This document shows, in pieces, positions 54,004-64,000 of a stretch of 64,000 nt of DNA. This DNA comes from Sternotherus odoratus (Eukaryota > Chordata > Testudines > Kinosternidae): the NCBI GenBank assembly GCA_032164245.1, contig JAVMKO010000003.1:5094651-5158650 (forward strand), written 5' to 3'. How positions within the stretch are numbered: the stretch's first letter is position 1; each line of letters opens with the position of its first letter. The notes beneath the pieces are model-generated. The model saw only the letters and a program-made list of their open reading frames with translations, was not told the origin of the DNA and made no database searches. The translations under genes and the position numbers were made by a program.

Positions 54004-54772
54004 CAGGGATCTCAAACTTGAATCACCAGGAGGGCCACATGAGGGACTAGTACATGGCCCGAGGGCTGCATCACTAACACCCCCCTCCCCCCCCGCGCTG
54101 CCCCTGCCCCCACTCCACCCCTTCCATGAGGGCCTGCCTCTTCTCACCCCTTCCCCACCCCCATTCCAACCCCTTCTCCAAAGTCCCCACCCCAACTTTG
54201 CCCCCTCCCGGCCCCTATCCAACCTCTTTGCCAAAGTCCCGCCTCTTCTCCCCCTCCTCCCCTGTGCGCATAGCTTCCCGCTCCCTCCTGGAAACCGCTA
54301 AGCCACCAAACAGTTGTTTGGCAGCAGAAACTGCTGGAGGTAGGTAAAGGAGTGGGGAGCAGCATGCTCCTCTGCCTACCTCCCCGCTCCTCTGCCTACC
54401 TCCCCGCTCCTCTGCCTACCTCCCCGCTCCTCTGCCTACCTCCCCGCTCCTCTGCCTACCTCCCCGCTCCTCTGCCTACCTCCCCGCTCCTCTGCCTACC
54501 TCCCCGCTCCTCTGCCTACCTCCCCGCTCCTCTGCCTACCTCCCCGCTCCTCTGCCTACCTCCTGGCAGTTTCTGCCACCAAACAGCTGCTTGCTGGCTT
54601 AGCGGTTTCCAGGAGGGAGCGGGGAGGAGCGGGAGCTTAGCGGCCACAGGAAATCACTCTGGGTGGGCGCAAAGGTGAGGAGTTTGGTGGCCACAGGAAG
54701 TAACTCTGGAGGGGAGGGGTGCTTGGTGGGCCACAGCAAAGAACTCGTTGGGTCGTATGTTTGAGACTCCTG
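54004..54772. mobile_element. hAT element with 'CAGGG-TCTCAAAC' ends and an internal minisatellite
   Basis: Left end cagggatctcaaacttg, right end gtttgagactcctg. Flanks CTATAAAG (53996-54003) and CTCTAAAG (54773-54780) match at 7 of 8. The interior shares 'ccaccaaacagttgtttggcagcag' and 'tttccaggagggagcgggga' with the relative at 63097-63513. No transposase. Confidence 0.9.
54367..54562. repeat. 20-bp minisatellite, ~10 copies
   Basis: The unit ctcctctgcctacctccccg is repeated without visible divergence inside the hAT element. It makes a 108-codon low-complexity open frame (LPPRSSAYLPAP repeats) that is not a gene. Confidence 0.95.
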
Positions 54773-55054
54773 CTCTAAAGCAAAGAAGCTGGCACCTTTC
54801 TCTGGCAAGATTTAAAGAAGTTCCTATGCTGTGCCCACCACTGCAGGACCTGGCCAGGTCCGGAAGCTGGAGTCTTCACAAGCTTTGAACTCCCGCAGAG
54901 CCCTGGAATGTGCCTCTCCCACTCGAGCAGGGCTGCCAGCGCAGGAGGAAGCCGGAGTGAGGACGCTCCGTGACCAGGCTGGAAACGTTTCTAGAAATCG
55001 TTTACGTGGCACCGTGTACAGCGAGACAGAGTCTGGGACCTCTCCTCTCCACAG

Positions 55055-55200
55055 GGGCCTGCGCTATGGAGGAGACGCAGGTTCCCTATTTGTATGGCAC
55101 TGTTGATGCTCAGACGCAGGAAAAGGCCGGGTCCCTTCCAGTCCAGGTGGCTGATACGAAGGAGGCAGCGAAAAGCAATGGGTGCGGGTCTCGTTCATGA
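55055..55200 (+). CDS. Possible start-codon exon of a host gene (tentative)
   Basis: A pyrimidine-rich acceptor (tctcctctccacag) precedes 'gggcctgcgctATGGAGG', a good Kozak context at 55066. The frame reads MEETQVPYLYGTVDAQTQEK and stays open to a stop at 55198-55200. It might end earlier at a weak donor (ccag|gtggct at about 55146). Its position 3.6 kb downstream of the CpG-island donor would suit a second exon. No homolog is recognised and chance is quite possible. Confidence 0.2.
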
Positions 55201-55444
55201 ACAGTTTTGTTTCAAGCAAGGGGGTGTCAGTCATCTGCTGAGGGGCGGGGTGGACCAGCTTGTTGGAAGACGTGTGTTTGAAATAGGGACTCGGAGGAGG
55301 AAAGGGCGAAGGCAGGGCTGGACAGGGAGGTTGCTCGTGCAAAGGATGTTGCATAGAGCCAGGAAAAATGACATTGAGCCCTTATACTTCAGGGCAGACG
55401 TCAAAGTCTAACTGTGAAGGTCAGGACGGTGCTTTTCCTGCAGC

Positions 55445-55545
55445 CCGGTTATTCCCCAGCTGGCTGCTTCAGGGTTTCTTGCACTGTCCTTGGAAACAGC
55501 TGGTTCTGGCCACTGCCAAAACAGGCTATTGACGTAGGTCAGAGC
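55445..55545 (+). mobile_element. Diverged CR1 3' fragment
   Basis: 'ggctgcttcagggtttcttgcactgtcc...ctggttctggccactgccaaaacaggctattg' resembles CR1 3' tail text. Weak. Confidence 0.35.
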
Positions 55546-56289
55546 AGAGGGCTGTCAACAGGGCGTCTCCTCTGCTCCTTTGACTGGGGAGCTGCGTCAG
55601 ATGGCCTGTCTGGGTGAAGTGGATGTAGAGGGTATGGAGAGCTCATCAGAGGGGAGAATAAGGAAGGAATGGCTCCTGGAAAAGTGCATTTTCAGTGGGG
55701 ATTTGAAGGCTGGAGTGGGTGCTGGGGAGTGGAGGAGACTGTTCCAGGTGCATCTCAAATCTCCTCCCAAAGGTGGGTGATGAATCGGCTGGGGGGAGGC
55801 CACTCTGCAGGGAGGAGCAGTCTGGTGACTTATGCAGTAGCAGAGAGTCCTGGCTCTGCACTCTTCGCCCTGCTTCCCAGTTCTAACACTGTCCTTAGTA
55901 ATGTATAGGGCTCACCTGGTGCGTTGTAGCTGCCTTCTCTAGACACACATCTGGGCGTTGCCTGAATACTTCGGTCTTGCCAGCCAAGTGCCTGGGGGGG
56001 AGGGGAGGGTGTTGCATCAAGTCATCTGCAGCGGCGTTGGGCGAGTTGACGTTTATCTTTACTCCACAGGTCCAACTGGGAGACACAAGTGGATCCGAGT
56101 GCCAACAGGGTGCAGCTTTGTTCTTGCAAGCGCTGCAGAGGGCGGCGGTGTAAGTGGGGTAACTCTGGGTTTACCCTAGTTTGTGCCAGCTCTGAGTTTG
56201 ACTCAGTAGCCAGAACTGCCGAATGTAATCAGTGTCGGTGGAATTACACTAATGGTGAATTTGGCTCATTCAAGCCTAAACTTGGTAAC

Positions 56290-56420
56290 ACTCAGTCCTA
56301 GTCGGTGGTGGACCAGTCTCCCCAGGGATGTGGTGGAAGCCCCATGGCTTGGGTTGTGTAAGGCTAGACCGGACAAAACATTGAGTAATCTGTTGCTGGA
56401 AGCAATCGTCCGCTGACTGT
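56290..56420 (+). mobile_element. CR1 LINE fragment
   Basis: 'agtctccccagggatgtggtggaagccccatggcttgggttgtgtaaggctagaccggac' matches CR1 sequence shortly upstream of its 3' end. Confidence 0.65.
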
Positions 56421-56599
56421 GGAGACTAGCCAAGAGGCAGTGTAGTGTCTCTTTATGAATGCACAGACTCCCAGATAGCCGTGTGCAGGATGTGAGCACT
56501 GGAAAGGCGCCCATTGAAATTGGTTACTTTTTTCATTCCGACAAACGAGCATTTGCGGGTCTAACACCTTGTTGAGAGGTGGGGGCTGAGCACAGATTT

Positions 56600-56800
56600 G
56601 GGAGCCAGGAACTGTTGAGTTCTTATTTTTGATTTTCACACTGACTTGCTATGTGACTTTGGGCATGTCAGTTTCCCTCTGTGCCTTAGTTCCCATTATT
56701 AAATGGGAACTAATACTACTTGGCAGTTGTGGCCATTAATTGTGTAGTGCTTTGAAGTTGTGAGGTGCTATAGGAGTGCTGCGTATTGCTGAGTGAGAAT
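56600..56800 (+). repeat. MIR/CORE-SINE-like copy
   Basis: 'gggagccaggaactgttgag...ttgctatgtgactttgggcatgtcagtttccctctgtgccttagttcccattattaaatggg...tgtagtgctttgaagttgtgaggtgctatagg' is a full-order MIR-type SINE. Confidence 0.7.
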
Positions 56801-56954
56801 TGGTTACTGGTTATGTACTACCATCCTCTACTGGAAGGAATTGGAACTGTTCCACGCTGCCATAGACTCTGTACTGCTACCTGTTAATGGAGATTCTCTC
56901 TTAAATAACAAGACTTTGATTTAAAAACATCAAATAAAACCTTGGAACTAACGT

Positions 56955-57070
56955 AGCCGTAGAATTCAAGGCCCAAAGGGATCTCCAGATCATCTAGTTT
57001 GATCTGTATATCACAGGCCACTCACACACCCCCAGCCACCCACGCACTAACCCAGCAACCAGAATTAGGT
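56955..57070 (-). mobile_element. CR1 LINE 3' fragment
   Basis: 'gaattcaaggcccaaagggatctccagatcatctagtttgatctgtatatcacaggccactcac' is a CR1 3' end in reverse. Confidence 0.7.
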
Positions 57071-57306
57071 TTGGACTAAGGGTACATCTATACTACCTGC
57101 CCCTCCGGTGGGTAGTGTTTGGTGTATCGGGGATCGATTTATCATATCTTGTCAGGATAAATCGATCCCCGAACGCACTCCCGTTGACTCCGGAACTCCA
57201 GCTCCCCAAGAGGAGTAAGCGGAGTCAACGGGGGAGCCGCCGTGAGGACAGCCAGCTAAGTCGAACTAAAGGCCGGTCTTCACTGGGGGAAGATCGGCTG
57301 TAGATA

Positions 57307-58247
57307 CAGTAAACCCTCGATTTAACGGACCTCGATTTAACGGACTTCGGATGCAACGGACAAAATTTCTAAGCAAGTCTGATGCATCCGAAATCCATTT
57401 GTCGAGGGCTGGCTGCCGGCTCCCGCCCGTGTCCCGCCAGCGGGCTGGCTGCCGGCTGCCGGCTCCCGCCCGGGTCCCATCAGCGGGCTGGCTGCCGGCT
57501 GCCGGCTCCCGCCCGGGTCCCATCAGCGGGCTGGCTGCCGGCTGCCGGCTCCCGCCCGGGTCCCATCAGCGGGCTGGCTGCCGGCTGCCGGCTCCCGCCC
57601 GGGTCCCGCCAGCGGGCTGGCTGCCGGCTGCCGGCTCCCGCCCGGGTCCCGCCAGCGGGCTGGCTGCCGGCTGCCGGCTCCCGCCCGGGTCCCGCCAGCG
57701 GGCTGGCTGCCGGCTGCCGGCTCCCGCCCGGGTCCCGCCAGCGGGCTGGCTGCCGGCTGCCGGCTCCCGCCCGGGTCCCGCCAGCGGGCTGGCTGCCGGC
57801 TGCCGGCTCCCGCCCGGGTCCCGCCAGCGGGCTGACTGCCGGCTGCCGGCTCCCGCCCGGGTCCCGCCAGCGGGCTGACTGCCGGCTGCCGGCTCCCGCC
57901 CGGGTCCCGCCAGCGGGCTGACTGCCGGCTGCCGGCTCCCGCCCGGGTCCCACCAGCGGGCTGACTGCCGGCTGCCGGCTCCCGCCCGGGTCCCACCAGC
58001 GGGCTGACTGCCGGCTGCTGGCTCCCGCCCGGGTCCCAGCAGCCGGGACCCGGGCGGGCTGGCTGACGGCTCCCGGCTGCCGCCCGGGTCCTGGCAGTGG
58101 GCAGGCTGCGGAGCTGCCGCCCCGGCCCTGTGGCGGGCGAGCTGCTGCTCCGACAGCTCGTTGTTTTTTTTATTATTAAATAACGGACTTTCTGATTTAA
58201 CGGACACCCCCTCGCCCTAATTAGTCCGTTAAATCGAGGTTCTACTG
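57307..58247. mobile_element. pogo/Tigger-like non-autonomous element
   Basis: Left end cagtaaaccctcgatttaac, right end gttaaatcgaggttctactg, inverted repeats with a TA duplication at 57305-57306 and 58248-58249. TA targets and CAGT-type ends fit the pogo branch of Tc1/mariner. Subterminal 'aacggac' repeats are present. Almost the whole interior is a minisatellite. No transposase. Confidence 0.85.
57408..58043. repeat. 43-bp GC-rich minisatellite, ~14.8 copies
   Basis: The unit is gggctggctgccggctgccg plus 'gctcccgcccgggtcccgccagc', with starts every 43 bp from 57442. Variants cluster: 'cccatcagc' in the first units, 'ctgactgccgg' in the last ones. Because 43 is not a multiple of 3 and no stop occurs in any phase, open frames run through on both strands. 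They are not genes. Confidence 0.95.
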
Positions 58248-58584
58248 TACACAATTTCAGCTACGTTGTAGCTGAAATCGGCGTATCTAAAGCCGACTTA
58301 CCTGCTGTCCTCACGCTGGCGGCGGTTGGCAGCACGCTCCCCATCGACCTCAGCTTGCGCCTTTTGGCGAGCTGGAGTTCCAGAGTTGACGGGGGCGCCG
58401 CTGGCGATCGATTTATCGCGTCTTGACAAGATGCAATAAATCGATCGCCAAAAGATTGATCCCTCCCCAGCATAGTGAAGACCAGCACTAAGATACTTCG
58501 GCTATGCAATACACAAAAAGGTTGTGTATTATAGTTCGAACCCCGCCCCCCCCCCACACACACACTAGTATAGCCCAGGCCTAA

Positions 58585-58775
58585 GCTACATAGTTAGTTT
58601 GACGCAGGTCCACTGGCATCAACTGAGAGGTGCCAGTGTCTACACTCAAATTTATCTCCCACCGATCTAACCATCGTATTACAGCAGCACAATAACACCA
58701 ACCCCGCACGTGCTGCAGAGCCGTGGTTAACCTACTTAGGTCGACGCAGTGCGAGTGTAGACGCTGGGTGAGTGA
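58585..58775. mobile_element. MITE-like fragment
   Basis: 'gctacatagttagtttgacg...gtgtctacactcaaatttatctcccaccg...cgtgctgcagagccgtggttaacctacttaggtcgacgcagtgcgagtgtagacgctg' carries two 'tgtctacac / gtgtagac' motifs in inverted orientation. The boundaries are unclear. Confidence 0.5.
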
Positions 58776-59719
58776 ACAGTGAAGTTAAGCACATAGCACT
58801 CTTCGTTACGTTCCATCTGAGTTACGTCCCATCTGAATCCTGTCATTCTTGGCACCATGGAGTTCTCAGTGCCGAGTGCAGTGGCACTCCTGAAATTCCA
58901 ATGTGGCCAAGGATTTGTTACAGCGTTACTGATGCTGACAGCCACACAAGAAAACGAGTGGGAAGGGTCCACAAATTTGTTTTTTAAAATGATGCTACCA
59001 ATCCTATAATCAGATCCACTTGGGGAGATCCCCAGTAAAGGGGTTTGCTGGCCTTCGTCTGGTTGCAGGATGGGGGCTGAAGCTGTAACTTCCATCATTA
59101 AAGATATTTTCTGTTGCTGTCCTGGGATTGTAGGGTTGGTGGGTTTTTTTCCCAAAGCATTTCTTTTTAAAAAAATCTTTCTTGTTCATCTCTCTTTCTA
59201 GCTGCACTTTCTGCTGGGAGCAGAGAATGAAAACGGAGAGCAATCATTTTAATAATTGATCAAAAAATTAGTTGAAGCAGTATATTAAAAAAACTGAACC
59301 ACCACCCACAAAAGCAACAGAAGAAATTACAAGTCAAGATGTGGAGGATGGAATGAAAACAGTAAAGATCAAACCCAATTTTAAGTATAGATGAGATGTT
59401 TCTATTTTATTGAATACCTACTGCGCTGCCATCCTTTTAAAATCCTCCCTCAGTTTTTTAGAAGATGGTTTTAAAAAATAACAGAATTGTCTCCGGAGTT
59501 GGTGAAATTCAATAACCAGCAAGTTCTAAAAGGGAACGGAACTAGCGCCGTTAACAAACTTCTTGGCAGACAATTGTTCCACGCGGATAAGGACTTGATA
59601 CTATCTGGTAGTGAGTGTCCTATCTGGGTGACTTCAAGTCCCATCAGTAAATGGAAGTTGCTGTCTCTCTCAGGAGGCACTAAGCACCTTGCAGACCAGG
59701 CTCTCCTAGCCTAAGACAG

Positions 59720-60010
59720 TGGTTTGCAACCTGTAGTCTGAAGACCTTTGAGGGTCCACAGACTATGAGGGGTCCATGGAAGGTTGTCGTTCTCATAGAG
59801 CAGTGGTTTGTAACCTGTGGTCTACAGACTATATCTAAGTTTTCCAAAGGGTCTCAGTGGCATTTGAAATCTTTTAGAAGTCTGCAGATGAAAAAAGGTC
59901 TAAGGACCTGTCTACACTTAAAATGCTATAGTGGCATAGCTGCGCCTCTGTAGCGCTTCAGTGTAGACATTCTCTATGCCAATGCAGGGTTCTGCTGTCA
60001 GCGAAGGTAA
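59720..60010 (+). repeat. hAT-type and MITE fragments
   Basis: Two left-end-like motifs, cagtggtttgcaacctgtag (59720) and cagtggtttgtaacctgtgg (about 59803), start successive partial copies. From about 59900 'ggacctgtctacacttaaaatgctatagtggcatagctgcg...cagtgtagacattctctatgcc' is a separate MITE-like piece. Confidence 0.55.
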
Positions 60011-61865
60011 TCAACCTCCCTGACAGGTGGTAGCTAGGTTGAGGGAAGAATTTTGTTTTTGGAAGAGTTACGTTTTTCCTTTTGGCTTCACAAGAAAGAT
60101 TTAGACATTCCTAAGCCTAACCTCGAAAACAGGCTGACTTTTAAAATGATCAAACTTTGAGTGGCTAATCCTCAATAAGATAGTGCCTCCCCCTCAACTT
60201 TTTCAGGGTGTGGAGGGGAAATGGGGTGAGGAGGGAAATTTGTTTTAACTTTAACTGAGTAAACAAGCTTGTTGTTTTGTTTTAAAGTCACTAACTAGTT
60301 TCTGTGGAGAAAAGCACTTTGCTAAACAACTTTGAATGGTTCTGACCCTGCCTCTGCCACACACAAGTCCCAGACTGGCGTCCAAAACATACTATATAGA
60401 GTCAGAAATAAATATTTGATGGCTGCAGCTGCCCCTAACTTGCTAGCAATGCAATTGCCTCTGAGTGAACCAAACATTATTCTGGCTGTTGTGTTCAAGT
60501 GCAGCCTGGTGTTTCCGATGTTCACGATTTTATTGTGAGCCTTGTGATTGTATTATCTTATCCTTTTTTCTTAAAGCCCCAGCTCCTGGAGTCATGTGAC
60601 TATGCAAGACTTTCAACTTCTATTTTTAACCCTCATAATTGCAGAGAAAAGCTAAAAAAGTGCAAGATTGCAGAGGAAAGCTACAAAAGTTACCTTCCTC
60701 CCCAAGGCTCAAAACTCAGAAGGCAAATTAAAGTCCCACTTTTTTAAAAAAAAATTCATTATATTTTGGTCCTGACTTTTTTTTTTTTTAATTATTTTTT
60801 TTGAACACTTGGGATTGGCAGCACTGGTAACTCCCACTGAATCAATGACAGTTATATGCAACTGACAGTATAATCGGGCCCAAGCAGACCCCAGTAGATG
60901 TAATAATGTGACATGTACCAAATGCAAATCCTTAAAAAGAAAAATCTGTTGTTGAAAATAATTTCAAGCCAAACCCTAGAAGCCAAAACCACTCCCAGTT
61001 CTGCAAAATTGGCTCCAGGTTCCTGCCTTGAAAATGTTTCCCATGTTTGTTTGTTTTTAAACCATATGCTCTCTTCAAACTGTCTCCGCATACACTCAGA
61101 TGAAGCTGCCTCTTTCCAAACCCCTTCAGCCCCAGGCCTTTCCCCCAAGCTTTCTGCTTAGCAGTGGCTGCATTTGTGCCTTTCTCTCCTCTGCAACTGA
61201 TCTCTGCCGAGCTAACTCCTCTTCAGCTGAGTGTGGCCTGTTTTCACATCAGCTGCCTCCTCCTCATCGGCTGTCTCATGCTCCTGGTGAACCGCTATGT
61301 CTGGATTCATTCGAGCTTTGCGGGCTGTGGGGGGTAGGATTTAAACCCCTGAATGCAAGATTAAAACCTAGATAGATCTTTGCAACATTTCAGTTGCACT
61401 GTCCCCTGTGCCACTATGGAGCTTCTTAAAAGACCATTATGCCACTGTATATTGTCTCAGCTAAGGGAAAAGACTGAGAAGGACAATCGGTTATAAATCC
61501 TTCTTTTGAGAGGCTTGTAAGTTTCTTGGAGTTTTCTTTTGGAGTGAATTATATCTACGCAAGTGAAAGCAATTGAATTCTATAGCTCTCGCTGCATAAA
61601 CTCAAGGGGAAACTCGTACAAATCCACCACGTTAAGCTGGATCATAATTCCCATTGAAGATGTATAAAAATACATTGTAGCGATTAGGAGCTTTCACAAT
61701 GAAGTATGGAAATACTTCAAAGGTGACACACACTGTCTTTTAAATCCAGCTGACGCTGCAGAAATCAGAGGTGTGTGGGGACACTCAATTCAATTGAGAC
61801 TGATAACTGTGTGCTCCTAGGTGAGCTAGCTTTTTAAGAGTACAGGAAGAATAAATATTTTGCCC
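60011..61865. other. No gene recognised
   Basis: T/A runs at about 60738-60802. The rest shows no repeat or coding signal that I can support. Confidence 0.4.
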
Positions 61866-61869
61866 CAGT

Positions 61870-62115
61870 ATGTTCTCTACAGGGTAGTAGTAGCAATAAC
61901 ACTTAGCTTTTCTATAGCATCTTTCCTTCAAGGATGATTCAGAAACATTAATTCAGTCTTGCAACATTGCTGTCAGATTGCTGTTATCTCCATTTGATGA
62001 TGGGGAATCTGATGTTCAGTAACTTGATCATGACTGCGCAATACGTGAGTAGTAGAGCTGAGACTAGAATCTAGGAATCCTGATTTACAGTTTCTATAAC
62101 CACTAGACTCTGCTT
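61870..62115 (-). repeat. MIR/CORE-SINE-like copy
   Basis: 'aataacacttagcttttctatagcatctttccttcaaggatg...gttatctccatttgatgatgggg...agtagagctgagactagaatctaggaatcctgatttac...accactagactctgcttcc' is a MIR-type SINE in reverse. Confidence 0.65.
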
Positions 62116-62349
62116 CCTTGTTTCTCAGGTTAAAATATGTGAATGAAATCCAAGTCAGCTGCAAAACTCCCATTGATTTAGGTGGAGCCCGGGTTTCACT
62201 TCTGGTGCTGAATCTTGCACTGCCGTGCACCATTTATGCTCATGCAAAGTGGGTATAAAATGCTACTGGATGAGAATTCTGCTTTCATTCACACTGATGG
62301 TAATGTTTCACGCTAACTTTGCATATGCATAAATGATGACACAAGGTCT

Positions 62350-63560
62350 AAGGCAGTGGAGAATTGGTGCTTTGAGGATACTGCACTATTTAGCTTGAAA
62401 AAGACAAGATTAAGGGGTGACTTGATTACTGTCTATCAGTATCTAGATGGGGAACAAATATTTAATAATGGGCTCTTCACTCTAGCAGAGAAAGGTATCA
62501 CATGATCCAATGGCTGGAAATTCAGACCGAAAATAAGGAGTAAACTTTGAACAGTGAGAGTAACTAATCACTGGAACAATTTACAAAGGGTCGTGGTGGA
62601 TTTTCTATCACAGACCATTTTAAAATCAAGATTGGATGTTTTTCTAAAAGATCTGTCAAGGAGTTATTGTGAGGCAGGTCTCTGGCCTGCATTATATGTC
62701 GGTAAGACTAATTTTGGCAATTAATTGATCTTTGACTATTAGCGGTAAATATGCCAGATGGGATGTTAGGTGGGGTGGAATCTGAGTTACTACAGAGAAT
62801 TCTTTCCTGGGTGTCTGGCTAGTGAGTCTTGCCCACATGCTCAGGGTTCAGCTGATCGCCATATTTGGGGTCAGGAAGGAATTTTCCTCCAGGGCAGATT
62901 GGCAGAGGCCCTGGGGGGGGGGGGGAGGGGTTTCACTTTCCTCTGCAGTATTCGCTTGTTGGAGGATTCTCTGCACCATGAAGTCTTTAAACCATGATTT
63001 GAGGACTTGAATAGCTCAGACATAAGTTAGGGGTTTATTACAGGAGTGGGTGGGTGAGATTCTGTGGCCTGCATTGTGCAAGAGGTCAGACTAGATCAGG
63101 GGTCTCAAACATGCGGCCCGGGGGCTGCATGTGGCCCGCGAAGCCCTTTCCTGCGGCCCGCCAGGCTTCCTGTTCCCCCCCCCCCCCCATAGCAGTTTGC
63201 AGGACGGAGGGGCCAGAAGTGGAGGCTTCTCTGCTGCCTGGCTGGGCTGCGCGTGTTTCTAGCTCTGGACTTCCTATATTGCTCTTGCTTTGTTTGCCAA
63301 ACAGCTGTTGGTGGTGCCTAGCGCTTTCCAGGAGGGAATGGGGAGCTGCGTGCTCAGAGGAGGAGGTGGGGCAGGGGTGGGACCTCTTGGAAGGGGTGGA
63401 GTGGGGGCGGAGCTGGGGCAGCGAGGGTGTGTGTGTGTGTCAGTGGTGCGGCCCTCGGGCCAGTGCACTAGTCCTCATGCGGCCCTCGTGGTCATTTGAG
63501 TTTGAGACCCCTGGACTAGATGATCACAATGGTCCCTTCTGGCCTTAGAGTCTCTGAATC
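62350..63560 (+). mobile_element. CR1 LINE 3' part, split by a hAT element
   Basis: Runs from 'tttagcttgaaaaagacaagattaaggggtgacttgatt' through 'cttgcccacatgctcagggttcagctgatcgccatatttggggtcaggaaggaattttcctcc' to the 3' tail 'gaggtcagactagat' + 'gatcacaatggtcccttctggccttagagtctctgaatctgtg'. The hAT at 63097-63513 interrupts the tail. Not coding. Confidence 0.9.
63097..63513. mobile_element. hAT element with 'CAGGGGTCTCAAAC' ends
   Basis: Ends caggggtctcaaac and gtttgagacccctg are near-perfect inverted repeats. The exact 8-bp duplication GACTAGAT is at 63089-63096 and 63514-63521, inside the CR1 tail. The interior has 'gcggcccg' repeats and 'ccaaacagctgttggtggtgcc', shared with 54004-54772. 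Non-coding. Confidence 0.95.
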
Positions 63561-63819
63561 TGTGACCACCCTTGTGCTGCTTAAACAATCTGATAATTTC
63601 TGCCTAGTGGTTTGAGACTACGACTTGGAGCCAGGAACTTCTGCCCTGTGATCTTGGTTTTAATAGTCTCATTCTGTAGCCATTGGCAGATAGCTTAACC
63701 TGGTAAGAGTCTTATGGATGGTGTATAAAGCTCTTTGAAGAGGAACAGTGCTGTATACGGGCTAGGTTTTCATTCATTTTATGGCTCAAAGTGATGGGGG
63801 GGGGGCATATGACTGAGTT

Positions 63820-63910
63820 TACATATACAGGGCTAGAGTCTCAGCTGGTATAAATCAGCATCACTCCATTGATTTCAGCACAGCTACACTGATTTACTCC
63901 ACCTGAGTAT
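63820..63910. repeat. Short interspersed repeat fragment
   Basis: 'tagagtctcagctggtataaatcagcatcactccattgatttcagcacagctacactgatttactcc' is a frequent sauropsid repeat motif. A related piece is at 56210-56265. Confidence 0.45.
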
Positions 63911-64000
63911 TTGGGCAATGGTACTTTCTTTATTGGCTGCACCAATAAGCCACATTGCTGTTACTTTACGAGGTTCCCTTTTTATTGACATCCTGCCATG

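Larger units (their letters stand above)
57270..58488 (+). mobile_element. Second PIF/Harbinger MITE, inserted in the outer one
   Basis: Left end aggccggtcttcact and right end agtgaagaccagcac, with TAA at 57267-57269 and 58489-58491. The right part ('gtagctgaaatcggcgtatc...gatcgatttatcgcg...gcaataaatcgatcgcc') belongs to the same broad family as its host. It is split at 57306 by a pogo-like element. Confidence 0.85.
57080..58581 (-). mobile_element. Outer PIF/Harbinger MITE of a nested set
   Basis: Left end gggtacatctatactac, right end ctagtatagcccaggcc, flanked by TAA at 57077-57079 and 58582-58584. Its own sequence is 57080-57266 plus 58492-58581. The junction text 'gtcgaac TAA gatacttcggct' matches the uninterrupted relative at 44576-44823 read in reverse. 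It is split by a second Harbinger MITE. Confidence 0.85.

Noticed and set aside
54352..54678. 108-codon frame with LPPRSSAYLPAP repeats
   Set aside because: It is a 20-bp minisatellite inside a hAT element. The repetition makes a periodic frame, not a gene.
57408..58043. CRISPR-like regular spacing
   Set aside because: The units are contiguous with no unique spacers, in eukaryotic transposon DNA. It is a minisatellite.
57351..58254. Overlapping long open frames on both strands (157-243 codons) rich in Pro, Ala, Gly and Arg
   Set aside because: They are translations of the 43-bp minisatellite, which has no stop codon in any phase. No start context, domain or conservation evidence.

Overview
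The window is vertebrate nuclear DNA and most likely from a turtle, or failing that another archelosaur. This rests on many CR1 LINE 3' ends, CORE/MIR-type SINEs, 8-bp-duplicating hAT MITEs, PIF/Harbinger elements and ERV- or Gypsy-like LTRs in long low-coding stretches. I recognised these repeat families from memory of sauropsid repeats, not from a database search. There are no operons and no complete host protein-coding gene that I can support. The window looks intronic or intergenic, with one strong CpG island (about 51120-52120) that probably marks a host promoter and first exon.

The only intact protein-coding unit is a 4.5-kb PIF/Harbinger DNA transposon at 22223-26736. It has TTA target duplications and near-perfect terminal inverted repeats, and it sits inside an older CR1 copy. 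It encodes a 441-aa DDE transposase on the + strand (catalytic D223, D273, E348). A two-exon Myb/SANT-like partner protein lies on the - strand (382 aa by my splice reconstruction). A third, unrecognised 96-codon + strand ORF lies inside the partner's intron and has its own AATAAA. A non-autonomous relative sharing both ends lies at 9372-10439.

Layout. 1-370: truncated GC-rich hAT copy. 371-9370: old SINE, CR1 and LTR debris. 9372-10439: Harbinger MITE. 11905-12611: interspersed repeat split by a hAT element. 15034-16561: palindromic hAT derivative. 16744-17128: another hAT. 18404-19098 and 30169-30886: two related solo LTRs in opposite orientation. 21655-26880: CR1 split by the autonomous Harbinger. 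29350-29760: SINE split by a Harbinger MITE. 31590-32770: LTR-like sequence and CR1. 33436-33487: tandem ZNF143/THAP11-like sites. 38518-38970: unrecognised 150-codon ORF. 41690-44974: dense hAT MITEs in CR1 and SINE. 51120-52120: CpG island with a splice donor. 53438-53557: 5S rRNA-like sequence. 54004-54772 and 63097-63513: two members of one hAT family, the first carrying a 20-bp minisatellite. 57080-58581: a four-level nest (Harbinger, Harbinger MITE, pogo-like element, 43-bp minisatellite) in which each transposon layer has its own target duplication. 62350-63560: CR1 split by a hAT.

Several insertions can be ordered in time by nesting: CR1 and SINE copies are oldest, then hAT MITEs and Harbinger elements, then expansion of minisatellites inside the youngest elements.
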